In this document: piece after piece, positions 1 to 5,353 of the stretch | Position numbering within the stretch: the first letter of the stretch is position 1 | How the letters are laid out: each line of letters starts with the position of its first letter | Source: Synechococcaceae cyanobacterium | Lineage (GTDB): Bacteria; Cyanobacteriota; Cyanobacteriia; PCC-6307; Cyanobiaceae | Direction: 5' to 3' | DNA length: 5,866 bases | NCBI GenBank assembly: GCA_947460085.1 | Contig: CANHGA010000139.1 | Location: 1 to 5,866, forward strand | Notes under the pieces: model-generated | Told to the model about the DNA's origin: nothing | The model's input: the letters and a program-made list of their open reading frames with translations, nothing else | The model's database searches: none | Translations under genes and position numbers: made by a program

Positions 1-663
1 CTCACCCATGTGGCCAAACACCAAAGGCCGGATGCCATGGCCATCCCGCAGGGCAAACAGGCCCTCAGGCGTCCCAATCACCAGGCTGAAGGCACCACGA
101 CAGCGCCCTGCCGCTTGGCGAATCGCCTGATCCCAATCCAAACCACCATTGACGGCGCTCTGGAGGGCAAAGGCAATCAGTTCGGAATCGGTGGTGGAGG
201 TGAGTTCACTGGCAATATCCGCCATCTCTTCGCGCAATTCGGCAGCATTGACCAAATTGCCGTTGTGGGCCAGGGCAAAGGGGCCCGAGCGGGTCATCAG
301 AACCACCGGCTGGGCATTGCAAACCTTGCTGCTGCCCGTTGTGGAATAGCGGTTGTGACCAATGGCCAAATCGCCCGGCATTCGCTCGAGCATGGCCTGG
401 TCAAAAACCTGGCTCACCAGGCCCATGTCCTTGTGGAGCCGAACCCTGTTCTCGGCATCAAAAACCGCAATACCGGCCGATTCTTGGCCGCGGTGTTGGA
501 GTGCGTACAGGCCGAAATAGGTGAGGTTCGCGACCGGTTGGCCCGCAGCCAAAACGGCGTAAACACCGCAAGCTTCCTCCGGTTTGTCGGGACGCTCTGG
601 CTGATCAGGACGCTCTACAACCACAGGCCCGTTCGCTGTCCAGCTTGAATTTTCATTCTGCAT
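1..663 (-). CDS. purF: Amidophosphoribosyltransferase (glutamine PRPP amidotransferase), N-terminal part, cut by window edge
   Basis: First committed step of de novo purine synthesis in the cytoplasm: glutamine-dependent conversion of PRPP to 5-phosphoribosylamine. Translating the minus strand from the ATG at 663 gives 221 codons, open to the window edge; the phosphoribosyltransferase domain lies outside. The visible part is the Ntn-type glutaminase domain: EEACGVYAVLA with the presumed nucleophile Cys32, HRGQESAGI (57-65), GHNRYSTTG (102-110), AHNGNLVN (132-139) and STTDSEL (156-162), which supply the conserved Arg, Asn-Gly and Asp of the family. By family knowledge the residues before the Cys are a propeptide removed by self-processing; here that would be 31 residues, rich in Pro, Glu and Asp. 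The ATG at 663 is preferred because a G6 run lies 5 nt upstream; in-frame TTG (666) and GTG (669) are alternatives before the stop at 678. It follows purL by 37 nt, presumably in the same operon. Confidence 0.96.
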   Translation of the reverse strand, partial: MQNENSSWTANGPVVVERPDQPERPDKPEEACGVYAVLAAGQPVANLTYFGLYALQHRGQESAGIAVFDAENRVRLHKDMGLVSQVFDQAMLERMPGDLAIGHNRYSTTGSSKVCNAQPVVLMTRSGPFALAHNGNLVNAAELREEMADIASELTSTTDSELIAFALQSAVNGGLDWDQAIRQAAGRCRGAFSLVIGTPEGLFALRDGHGIRPLVFGHMGE

Positions 664-701
664 CAACACCCCCCATCAAACCGGCCCACCAGGGGGGGCA
701 T
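663..701 (-). other. 12-codon reading frame exactly filling the purL-purF gap (possible coupling ORF)
   Basis: On the minus strand the purL stop TGA (703-701) is followed by TG, making an overlapping ATG at 701-699. That frame reads MPPLVGRFDGGC and ends in TGA at 665-663, whose A is the first base of the purF ATG. Both junctions are therefore TGATG, the classic arrangement for termination-reinitiation. No Shine-Dalgarno sequence is visible before the mini-ORF, so any translation would depend on ribosomes finishing purL. The peptide resembles nothing I recognise. More likely it is a ribosome relay than a functional peptide, and it may be chance. The frame depends on exact lengths of a C7 and a G6 run (mRNA sense). 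Confidence 0.25.
669..698 (-). promoter_or_regulatory. C-run/G-run hairpin covering the purF ribosome-binding site
   Basis: In the mRNA sense a C7 run (698-692) and a G6 run (674-669) can pair as a 6-bp all-G:C stem with a 17-nt loop. The G run is the only purine-rich Shine-Dalgarno candidate for purF and lies 5 nt before its ATG. Folded, the hairpin would hide the site; a ribosome ending purL, whose stop is 2 nt before the C run, would open it. The pairing is seen directly; the coupling role is inferred. Confidence 0.4.
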
Positions 702-3049
702 CAAGCAGTGGGAGGCAGATCGGCTCCCATGCGGCGGGGAATGGCCTGCTCAAAGGTGGTGCGCAACTGGTCGATCGGTAGCTCCACCAGTGGGGTTCCG
801 GCCTGGCTGATGGAAAAATCGGCGCCCGCCGCCACCACCCCAAGACATTGGGCCGGCACGTCGTGGCCCGCAGATCTGGCCTGGTCCAGGGCCTGCTGCC
901 AGGCAACCGTTTGAACCGGGGGAACGCTCACCAGGATCCGGGCCCCACCCTCGGCAAACAACAGGTGATCCAAACGCCCCTCGCCAGCGGGAAGCTCGAG
1001 GTGGGCGCCCAAACCAGAGGCCATGCAGCATTCCGCCGCAGCCACGGCCAGACCCCCATCGCTGAGGTCGTGGGCTGAGGCCACCAAACCTTGGCTAATT
1101 GCTTGGCGCAGGAAAGCTTGAACCGCCCGCTCCAGGGCGAGGTCAATCACCGGCGGCCGCCCGGTGAGTTGGCCATGGATGCACTCCAGGTAGCTGGTGC
1201 CCGCCAGGGTTACCCGTTCATCGGCACCGGCAGCCAGGGGGGCCCCCAACATCCAGATGGCATCGCCGGCCTCGTGCCAAGCCAGACCGGTGACATGGGC
1301 CAAATCATGCACCAAACCCACCATGCCCACCACGGGAGTGGGATGGATCGGCTGCATCCGGCCATCGGGCAGGCGGGTCTCGTTGTAGAGGGAGACGTTG
1401 CCACCGGTGACCGGGGTATCCAGGGCCGTGCAGGCCGCCGCCAAACCCCGACAGGCCATGGCCAATTGCCAATAGCCCGTGGGGGTTTCGGGGGAGGGGA
1501 AATTGAGGTTGTCGGTGATCGCCAGGGGTTCGGCCCCCACGCAGCTCAAGTTGCGGGCCGCTTCAGCCACCGCCGCCATGCCACCGCGCTCGGGATCGAG
1601 GGCCACCCAGCGGTTCGGGCAATCCACCACGGCTGCCACGCCACGGGTGGCCTTCGCCATCGCCCCTGCCCCCTGTTGGGGCCGCAGGCGCACCACGGCC
1701 GCATCGGCGCCCCCAGGGAGCACCACGGTGTTGGCCTGCACCTGGTGGTCGTACTGGCGGTAAACCCAGCGCTTGCTGGCGATGGTGGGATCGTCGAGCA
1801 GCTGCAGCAAAACCTCACTCCAGCTCTGGCTCGGGAGGGGTAGATCGGCCTCCTTCCAGAGCCAATGGGCCTGGATAGCGGCCGGGGGTTCGCTGAGCAG
1901 GTCGTGGTGGTTGATGGGGGTGTCATCGGCGAGGGCATTGGCAGGCACCTCGGCGGCAATTTCACCGTTTTGAATCACCCGCACGATGTTGTCGGCAAGC
2001 ACCCGGCCCACCACGGCCGCCTGGAGGCCCCAGCGGCGAAAACGGGCCATCAAGACCTCTTCCTTGCCGGGCTTCACCACAAAGAGCATGCGCTCCTGGG
2101 ATTCGCTGAGCAGGAACTCATAGGCCGTCATCCCGGCTTCCCGGGCGGGCACCTTGTCGAGGTCGAGCTCCACGCCCACCCCACCTTTAGCGGCCATCTC
2201 AGAACAGCTACAGGTGAGCCCGGCGGCACCCATGTCCTGGGCGGCCACCACATCACCACTCTGGAAAGCTTCCAAACAAGCCTCAATCAGGCCCTTCTCC
2301 AAAAAGGGATCACCCACCTGCACCGCTGGACGGTCGTCGAGGGAAGCTTCGGTGAGTTCGGCGCTGGCAAAACTGGCGCCCCCCATGCCATCGCGGCCCG
2401 TGGTGCTGCCCACGTACACCACGGGATAACCAACCCCCTGGGCCCCCGAACAGACGATGTCGTCGGTTTCCATCAGCCCGAGGGCCATGGCATTCACCAG
2501 CGGGTTACCGGAGTAGCTGGGATCAAAGGCCACCTCACCCCCCACGGTGGGAACGCCCACGCAGTTGCCGTAGTGGGCAATGCCGGCCACCACGCCCTCC
2601 ATCAAGCCCACATTGCGCTCGTCTTCCAAGGGGCCAAAGCGCAGGGCATTCAGCAGCGCAATCGGCCGGGCCCCCATGGTGAAGATGTCGCGCAGGATGC
2701 CGCCCACGCCGGTGGCTGCCCCTTGGAACGGCTCCACCGCGGAGGGGTGGTTGTGGCTTTCAATCTTGAAGGCCAAGCGCTGGCCCTCGCCTAAATCCAC
2801 CACCCCGGCGTTTTCCCCAGGACCCACCAGGATGCGAGGGCCGGTGGTGGGGAAGCCCGCAAGCAGGGGCCTGGAATTGCGATAGCAGCAGTGCTCCGAC
2901 CACATCACCCCAAACATGCCCAGCTCGGCCCGATTGGGCGCCCGGCCCAAACGACGGCAAATTTCCTCGTAATCGGCCTGGCTCAGACCCTCCTTACGCA
3001 GCGCATCGGGCACCGAATAGGCCGGTACGTCGAAAGGGGCGGCAACCAC
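701..3049 (-). CDS. purL: Phosphoribosylformylglycinamidine synthase subunit PurL (small type)
   Basis: Synthetase subunit of FGAM synthase: ATP-dependent conversion of FGAR to FGAM, the fourth step of de novo purine synthesis. The 782-residue length is that of the small bacterial PurL, which by family knowledge works with separate PurQ (glutaminase) and PurS; neither is in the window. It contains two AIR-synthase-like halves. Motifs: GMFGVMWSEHCCYRNS (44-59, with the catalytic-type His53), IESHNHPSAVEPFQGAATG (96-114), QDMGAAGLTCSCSEMA (271-286), LLSESQERML (313-322), ITDNLNFPSPE (511-521), TGGNVSLYNE (548-557) and AHDLSDGGLAVA (659-670). The start is a GTG at 3049: an in-frame stop lies three codons upstream, and the first in-frame ATG is codon 45, inside the conserved domain. 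A GGAAGG sits 16 nt upstream, too far to be a good ribosome-binding site. It starts 26 nt after the uncharacterised gene, and purF follows after 37 nt. Confidence 0.98.
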   Translation of the reverse strand: MVAAPFDVPAYSVPDALRKEGLSQADYEEICRRLGRAPNRAELGMFGVMWSEHCCYRNSRPLLAGFPTTGPRILVGPGENAGVVDLGEGQRLAFKIESHNHPSAVEPFQGAATGVGGILRDIFTMGARPIALLNALRFGPLEDERNVGLMEGVVAGIAHYGNCVGVPTVGGEVAFDPSYSGNPLVNAMALGLMETDDIVCSGAQGVGYPVVYVGSTTGRDGMGGASFASAELTEASLDDRPAVQVGDPFLEKGLIEACLEAFQSGDVVAAQDMGAAGLTCSCSEMAAKGGVGVELDLDKVPAREAGMTAYEFLLSESQERMLFVVKPGKEEVLMARFRRWGLQAAVVGRVLADNIVRVIQNGEIAAEVPANALADDTPINHHDLLSEPPAAIQAHWLWKEADLPLPSQSWSEVLLQLLDDPTIASKRWVYRQYDHQVQANTVVLPGGADAAVVRLRPQQGAGAMAKATRGVAAVVDCPNRWVALDPERGGMAAVAEAARNLSCVGAEPLAITDNLNFPSPETPTGYWQLAMACRGLAAACTALDTPVTGGNVSLYNETRLPDGRMQPIHPTPVVGMVGLVHDLAHVTGLAWHEAGDAIWMLGAPLAAGADERVTLAGTSYLECIHGQLTGRPPVIDLALERAVQAFLRQAISQGLVASAHDLSDGGLAVAAAECCMASGLGAHLELPAGEGRLDHLLFAEGGARILVSVPPVQTVAWQQALDQARSAGHDVPAQCLGVVAAGADFSISQAGTPLVELPIDQLRTTFEQAIPRRMGADLPPTA

Positions 3050-3075
3050 AACGGCTCAGCAGCAGCCTTCCAGTA

Positions 3076-3819
3076 TCAGATCCAGGGGTCAGGATCGGAG
3101 TCGTTTGGCTCGACATCCCTGGATCGGGGGCGGCGACGGTCCTGGGGCTGCTCGGGCCAATCCCCGTTGTCCCCCTCCCAGGGGGGCTCCTCCAGCCAAC
3201 CCTCAACCCGCTCCTCAAAGCGGTCACCCACCTGGTTGAACTGGTCCCGCAGGCGGGCGGTTTCCCCTTGCACCTGGTCGCGCCAGCGCCTGGATCGGCG
3301 CAAAAATTCCTGGCACACACTGGCCTTCGCTAGGGGAAGGTCATCCAATCCCTGCAAAGCAGTGAACACCTGGGAGGGTTGTTGATCAACAATCCGATCC
3401 GGACTCAGCCGCCAGCGGCTGCTGCCAGGCAGGCGGGGATCGCTGCGGCTCACCAGGTAGTGAAGGATTCGCCCCGTTTTGAATTCAATGGCGGCATCGG
3501 CCACGATGCCAATGGGTTCCTGCTGGCGATCCAACAGGGCCGCATCAATCAAGGTGGGCAAACGCTCGACCGTGGCCTGGTCGGTGGGGGATGGATCGCC
3601 CTGCACCAGGGCCTCCAACTCGGCAAAACCGCGCAACTGATTGAGCCGCCAAACCAGGCGGTCTGGGCCAAAAGCGGCTGGCTTAGTGACCCAACCCAGC
3701 ACCCGATGGACCGGGGGATGCATCCACACCGCAACCCCGGCGCCCTGATCCTCCCCATTGGCGCTATGGACGCGCCGGCGGAGGACGTCGCTTAACAGCA
3801 ATTGCTCAGGAAGGGCCAA
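3076..3819 (-). CDS. Uncharacterised PRC-barrel-like protein of the dnaN-purL locus
   Basis: Function unknown. The 247-residue protein seems to hold two related beta-barrel-like halves: residues about 8-65, and 93-150 with LLDRQQEPIGIVADAAIEF then RILHYLVSRSDP, a pattern typical of PRC-barrel domains (seen in RimM and the photosynthetic reaction-centre H subunit). A WRL-x-R/SP-DR-like segment recurs near the end of the second half (WRLSPDRIVDQQP, 136-148). Next comes a charged, probably helical stretch (167-208), then a hydrophilic, acidic, low-complexity tail rich in D, P, E and R (209-247). No signal peptide or membrane segment is seen. The best start is TTG at 3819, five bases after the dnaN stop; the first in-frame ATG is codon 33, too late, and a CTG at 3828 is an alternative. 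No Shine-Dalgarno sequence is visible, so translation may be coupled to dnaN. A similar protein occupies this slot in picocyanobacterial genomes as I recall them, suggesting a conserved role that is not assigned. Confidence 0.85.
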   Translation of the reverse strand: MALPEQLLLSDVLRRRVHSANGEDQGAGVAVWMHPPVHRVLGWVTKPAAFGPDRLVWRLNQLRGFAELEALVQGDPSPTDQATVERLPTLIDAALLDRQQEPIGIVADAAIEFKTGRILHYLVSRSDPRLPGSSRWRLSPDRIVDQQPSQVFTALQGLDDLPLAKASVCQEFLRRSRRWRDQVQGETARLRDQFNQVGDRFEERVEGWLEEPPWEGDNGDWPEQPQDRRRPRSRDVEPNDSDPDPWI

Positions 3820-3824
3820 GGCAA

Positions 3825-4973
3825 TCAGCTACGAATCTGAACAGGCATCACCAAGTAGGTGAAATTGACCCCATCGGCCGGGGTCAAAATGGCCGGGGTG
3901 GTGGGCGCATTGCAGTTGAGAACCACCTGGTCACAGGCCATCGCCTTGAGGCCATCGAGGAGATAACGCACGTTGAAGGCAATCTGAATCGCCTCCCCGT
4001 CGATCTCAGCCGCCACCGCTTCTGAACCACTGCCCACATCCTGGGCATCGGCCTGGATCAACACCTTGCCCGTGGCTGCATCGGCACTGAGCTTCACCAC
4101 GTTGTTGTGCTGGTCAGCCAAGACCGCGACCCGCTCCAGGGCTGACACCAACGCCCGGCGATCGACCCCAATCCGACGGTTAAAACTTTCAGGGATGAGT
4201 TGGCGGTAATTGGGATAGGTGCCATCCAAGCTGCGGCTGGTGAGCACCTGGTCGGCCCACAGGAACACCACCTGGCCCCGTTCGCAAAAGAGGCTGAGCG
4301 GTTCCTCCGACTGGCGACCCGACAACAGCCGCTCCAGTTCCCGCAGGGAACGGGCCGGCACCGTGACCGCAAAGGGTTCCCCTTCCGTGGTGTCCATGCT
4401 TTCGGTGGTGCCGTGGGCGAGACGCAGGACCGCCAGGCGATGGCCATCGGTGGCGGCACACTCGAGCCCCTCGGGATCGAGGCGCAGGTGCACCCCGGTG
4501 AGGAGCTGCTTGGCCTCGTCACCACTGCTGGCAAACAGGGTGGCCCGCAATCCCTTGACGAGGGAATTGGCTTCGAGCCGAATGGGGGTACCGCTCTGCA
4601 CCAGGGGCAGATCCGGGAAATCTTCGGCGGGCATGCCCCGCATTTGGTAGCTGCCGGAGAGGCTGGTGAGCTCCACCTGTTCGGTGCCTTCCACGCAGCT
4701 CAACGTGATCGGGCTATCGGTCGACAGCCTGGAAACGATTTCACCAAACAACTTGGCCGGCAGGGTGATGGCCCCGCTGGTTTCAACGCTGGCACTCAGG
4801 CTGGTTTGGATGCCCAGGCTGAGGTCAAAGCCCGTGAGGCTGAGCCGCCCAGTGCCCGCATCGGCGGTCAACAAGACATTGGCCAAAACGGGATGGGTGG
4901 GGCGACCGGCCACAGCACGACTCACCAGTTGGAGGCTGGAGCTGAGTTCCGATTGGGAGCAAACCAACTTCAT
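3825..4973 (-). CDS. dnaN: DNA polymerase III beta subunit (sliding clamp)
   Basis: Ring-shaped dimeric clamp that encircles DNA and tethers DNA polymerase III and other replication or repair proteins. The 382-residue length fits three clamp domains (about 1-125, 126-250, 251-382). Recognisable motifs: HPVLANVLL (27-35), GMPAEDFPDLP (113-123), the clamp signature ATDGHRLAVL (174-183), DGTYPNYRQLIP (250-261), FNVRYLLDGLKA (333-344) and the C-terminal MPVQIRS (376-382), corresponding to the MPMRL end of the E. coli clamp that forms the partner-binding pocket. The start is ATG at 4971-4973 with AAGG 10 nt upstream, giving the expected MKLVCSQ N-terminus. It is preceded by a long non-coding region and followed after 5 nt by the uncharacterised gene, so it is the likely first gene of the dnaN-purL-purF operon. 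All motifs look intact. Confidence 0.98.
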   Translation of the reverse strand: MKLVCSQSELSSSLQLVSRAVAGRPTHPVLANVLLTADAGTGRLSLTGFDLSLGIQTSLSASVETSGAITLPAKLFGEIVSRLSTDSPITLSCVEGTEQVELTSLSGSYQMRGMPAEDFPDLPLVQSGTPIRLEANSLVKGLRATLFASSGDEAKQLLTGVHLRLDPEGLECAATDGHRLAVLRLAHGTTESMDTTEGEPFAVTVPARSLRELERLLSGRQSEEPLSLFCERGQVVFLWADQVLTSRSLDGTYPNYRQLIPESFNRRIGVDRRALVSALERVAVLADQHNNVVKLSADAATGKVLIQADAQDVGSGSEAVAAEIDGEAIQIAFNVRYLLDGLKAMACDQVVLNCNAPTTPAILTPADGVNFTYLVMPVQIRS

Positions 4974-4983
4974 GGGATTGGGG

Positions 4984-4987
4984 CCTT
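4984..4987 (-). promoter_or_regulatory. Possible dnaN ribosome-binding site
   Basis: AAGG on the minus strand, 10 nt before the dnaN ATG (in TGTAAGGCCCC). It is short and slightly far, but is the only Shine-Dalgarno-like sequence there, and supports the ATG at 4973. Confidence 0.4.
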
Positions 4988-5010
4988 ACAGCCGGATCAC
5001 GGCCAAACAC

Positions 5011-5059
5011 GTTGACCCACGCTTCCACAGGCCGGCCCAATCCGCAACGTGGGTTGACC
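5011..5059. repeat. GTTGACC direct repeat and ACCCACG/CGTGGGT inverted repeat before dnaN
   Basis: GTTGACC occurs at 5011-5017 and again at 5053-5059. Overlapping these, ACCCACG (5015-5021) and CGTGGGT (5048-5054) form a 7-bp inverted repeat around 26 nt. In the dnaN leader RNA this could make a hairpin; as DNA it could be a paired protein-binding site. I know of no regulator that matches. Confidence 0.35.
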
Positions 5060-5077
5060 GGCATTCCCAGCCCTTAC

Positions 5078-5114
5078 GGATTAGGGATTAAAAGGTTTAA
5101 GAAAAGAAATTAAA
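5078..5114. promoter_or_regulatory. AT-rich, C-free stretch: possible DNA-unwinding element and/or dnaN promoter
   Basis: The 37 plus-strand bases contain no C and only nine G, an abrupt change from the GC-rich surroundings, with GGATTA repeated at 5078-5083 and 5085-5090. Such a tract beside DnaA-box-like sites could be the origin's melting region. On the minus strand, TTTAAT at 5092-5087 could be a -10 element for dnaN, but the -35 region at the right distance (TTTAAT at 5114-5109) matches TTGACA poorly. Both roles are inference. Confidence 0.35.
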
Positions 5115-5116
5115 CC
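5094..5116. repeat. Hyphenated palindrome GGTTTAA-N9-TTAAACC
   Basis: Plus strand GGTTTAA (5094-5100) and TTAAACC (5110-5116) are perfect 7-bp inverted arms around a purine-only 9-nt spacer. Size and symmetry suit a dimeric DNA-binding protein, and the site overlaps the possible dnaN promoter about 120 bp before the gene. A hairpin in the leader RNA is an alternative. No known cyanobacterial operator was recognised. Confidence 0.45.
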
Positions 5117-5195
5117 CGTAGTACTAGGGGCTGGGGTATCTGGGGAAAAGACCCCTAACCCCTGATGGGCCCATGGTTTTTTCTTGATGATGCCT

Positions 5196-5225
5196 GGGGA
5201 GAGGGGATCGGGGTCTGGGGAGGGG
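5196..5225 (+). other. Strong G-quadruplex motif
   Basis: Five GGGG tracts at 5196-5199, 5203-5206, 5210-5213, 5217-5220 and 5222-5225, separated by AGA, ATC, TCT and A. The first four are spaced at exactly 7 nt, giving a four-tetrad motif with 3-nt loops and a spare tract. More GGGG tracts lie at 5127, 5133 and 5142. The G-rich strand is the template strand for minus-strand transcription. The motif is read directly; folding in the cell is inferred. Confidence 0.65.
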
Positions 5226-5257
5226 TTTTGGTTTTCCACCGTTTCCCGGCTCTGGGG

Positions 5258-5278
5258 AAAAAAGAGGCTTGGTGGCCT
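5258..5278 (-). terminator. Possible weak thrC terminator
   Basis: In thrC sense, AGGC (5278-5275) and GCCT (5268-5265) can form a 4-bp stem with a 6-nt loop, then one C and six U (5263-5258), about 75 nt after the thrC stop. The larger inverted pair 5320-5327/5276-5283 lies just upstream and could add structure. The stem is short, so this is only a candidate. Confidence 0.25.
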
Positions 5279-5353
5279 GGGGATCCGATGCCGTTCTTTC
5301 CCCTCGGCTTGGCTTGTTTTCCCCAGGTTTTAATCAGACGCTTTCGTGATTGG

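Larger units (their letters stand above)
5141..5325. promoter_or_regulatory. Cluster of four DnaA-box-like sites
   Basis: Compared with TTTTCCACA, the form usual in cyanobacteria: TTTTCCCCA on the minus strand at 5141-5149 and 5253-5261, TTTTCCACC on the plus strand at 5232-5240, and TTTTCCCCA on the plus strand at 5317-5325, each 8 of 9. A weaker 7/9 site (GCTTCCACA) lies at 5021-5029. Three of the four share the same A-to-C change, so they may be a lineage variant of the box or part of the TGGGGA repeat family unrelated to DnaA. Confidence 0.4.
5139..5327. repeat. Six dispersed copies of YCTGGGGA
   Basis: Copies on the plus strand start at 5139, 5193, 5214, 5251 and 5276; one on the minus strand spans 5320-5327. 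Three (5139, 5251 and the inverted copy) extend to YCTGGGGAAAA, whose TGGGGAAAA part is the complement of a one-mismatch DnaA box. A further CTGGGG at 5131 is followed by T instead of A. The copies at 5276-5283 and 5320-5327 are inverted and could form an 8-bp stem around 36 nt. Confidence 0.6.
4974..5353. other. thrC-dnaN intergenic region; candidate chromosomal origin (oriC) and dnaN promoter
   Basis: No coding sequence is credible here. Read from the dnaN side it holds: a 5' untranslated stretch with GTTGACC repeats (5011-5059), a C-free AT-rich stretch (5078-5114) with a 7-bp hyphenated palindrome, a G-rich block (5127-5225) with a strong G-quadruplex motif, four near-matches to the cyanobacterial DnaA box TTTTCCACA (5141-5325), and six copies of YCTGGGGA. 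Established knowledge: in several cyanobacteria the replication origin lies beside dnaN rather than dnaA, and picocyanobacterial chromosomes are commonly numbered from dnaN. An AT-rich stretch next to clustered DnaA-box-like sites fits an origin. Against it, none of the boxes is a perfect match, and the genes on both sides point the same way, so strand change does not mark an origin. Confidence 0.45.

Noticed and set aside
345..353. TGTGGAATA inside purF as a DnaA box
   Set aside because: It is an isolated imperfect match within coding sequence and is expected by chance at this length.
10..648. 212-codon plus-strand reading frame opposite purF
   Set aside because: The minus strand encodes an unmistakable PurF glutaminase domain. 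The plus-strand product is low-complexity and G, H and A rich, with no recognisable domain, as expected for a shadow frame in GC-rich DNA.
1091..2794. Long plus-strand frames (250 and 309 codons) opposite purL
   Set aside because: They lie in the codon-complementary frame of a strongly coding gene and are rich in H, G and A with no domain pattern; they are composition artefacts.
4200..5015. 271-codon plus-strand frame opposite dnaN running into the intergenic region
   Set aside because: Same shadow pattern; product is Gly/Gln/His rich and unrecognisable, while dnaN on the other strand is complete with all clamp motifs.
5119..5126. TAGTACTA as a cyanobacterial LexA box
   Set aside because: It contains one AGTAC half-site only; the second half-site at the expected spacing is missing.
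5125..5157. TAGGGG/CCCCTA inverted repeat as a terminator
   Set aside because: Several G and C tracts here can pair in alternative ways and no U run follows on either strand; the region is better described by its G-tract repeats.
5165..5174. ATGGGCCCAT palindrome followed by a T run as a plus-strand terminator
   Set aside because: A perfect palindrome without a loop makes a poor RNA hairpin, and no plus-strand gene ends here.
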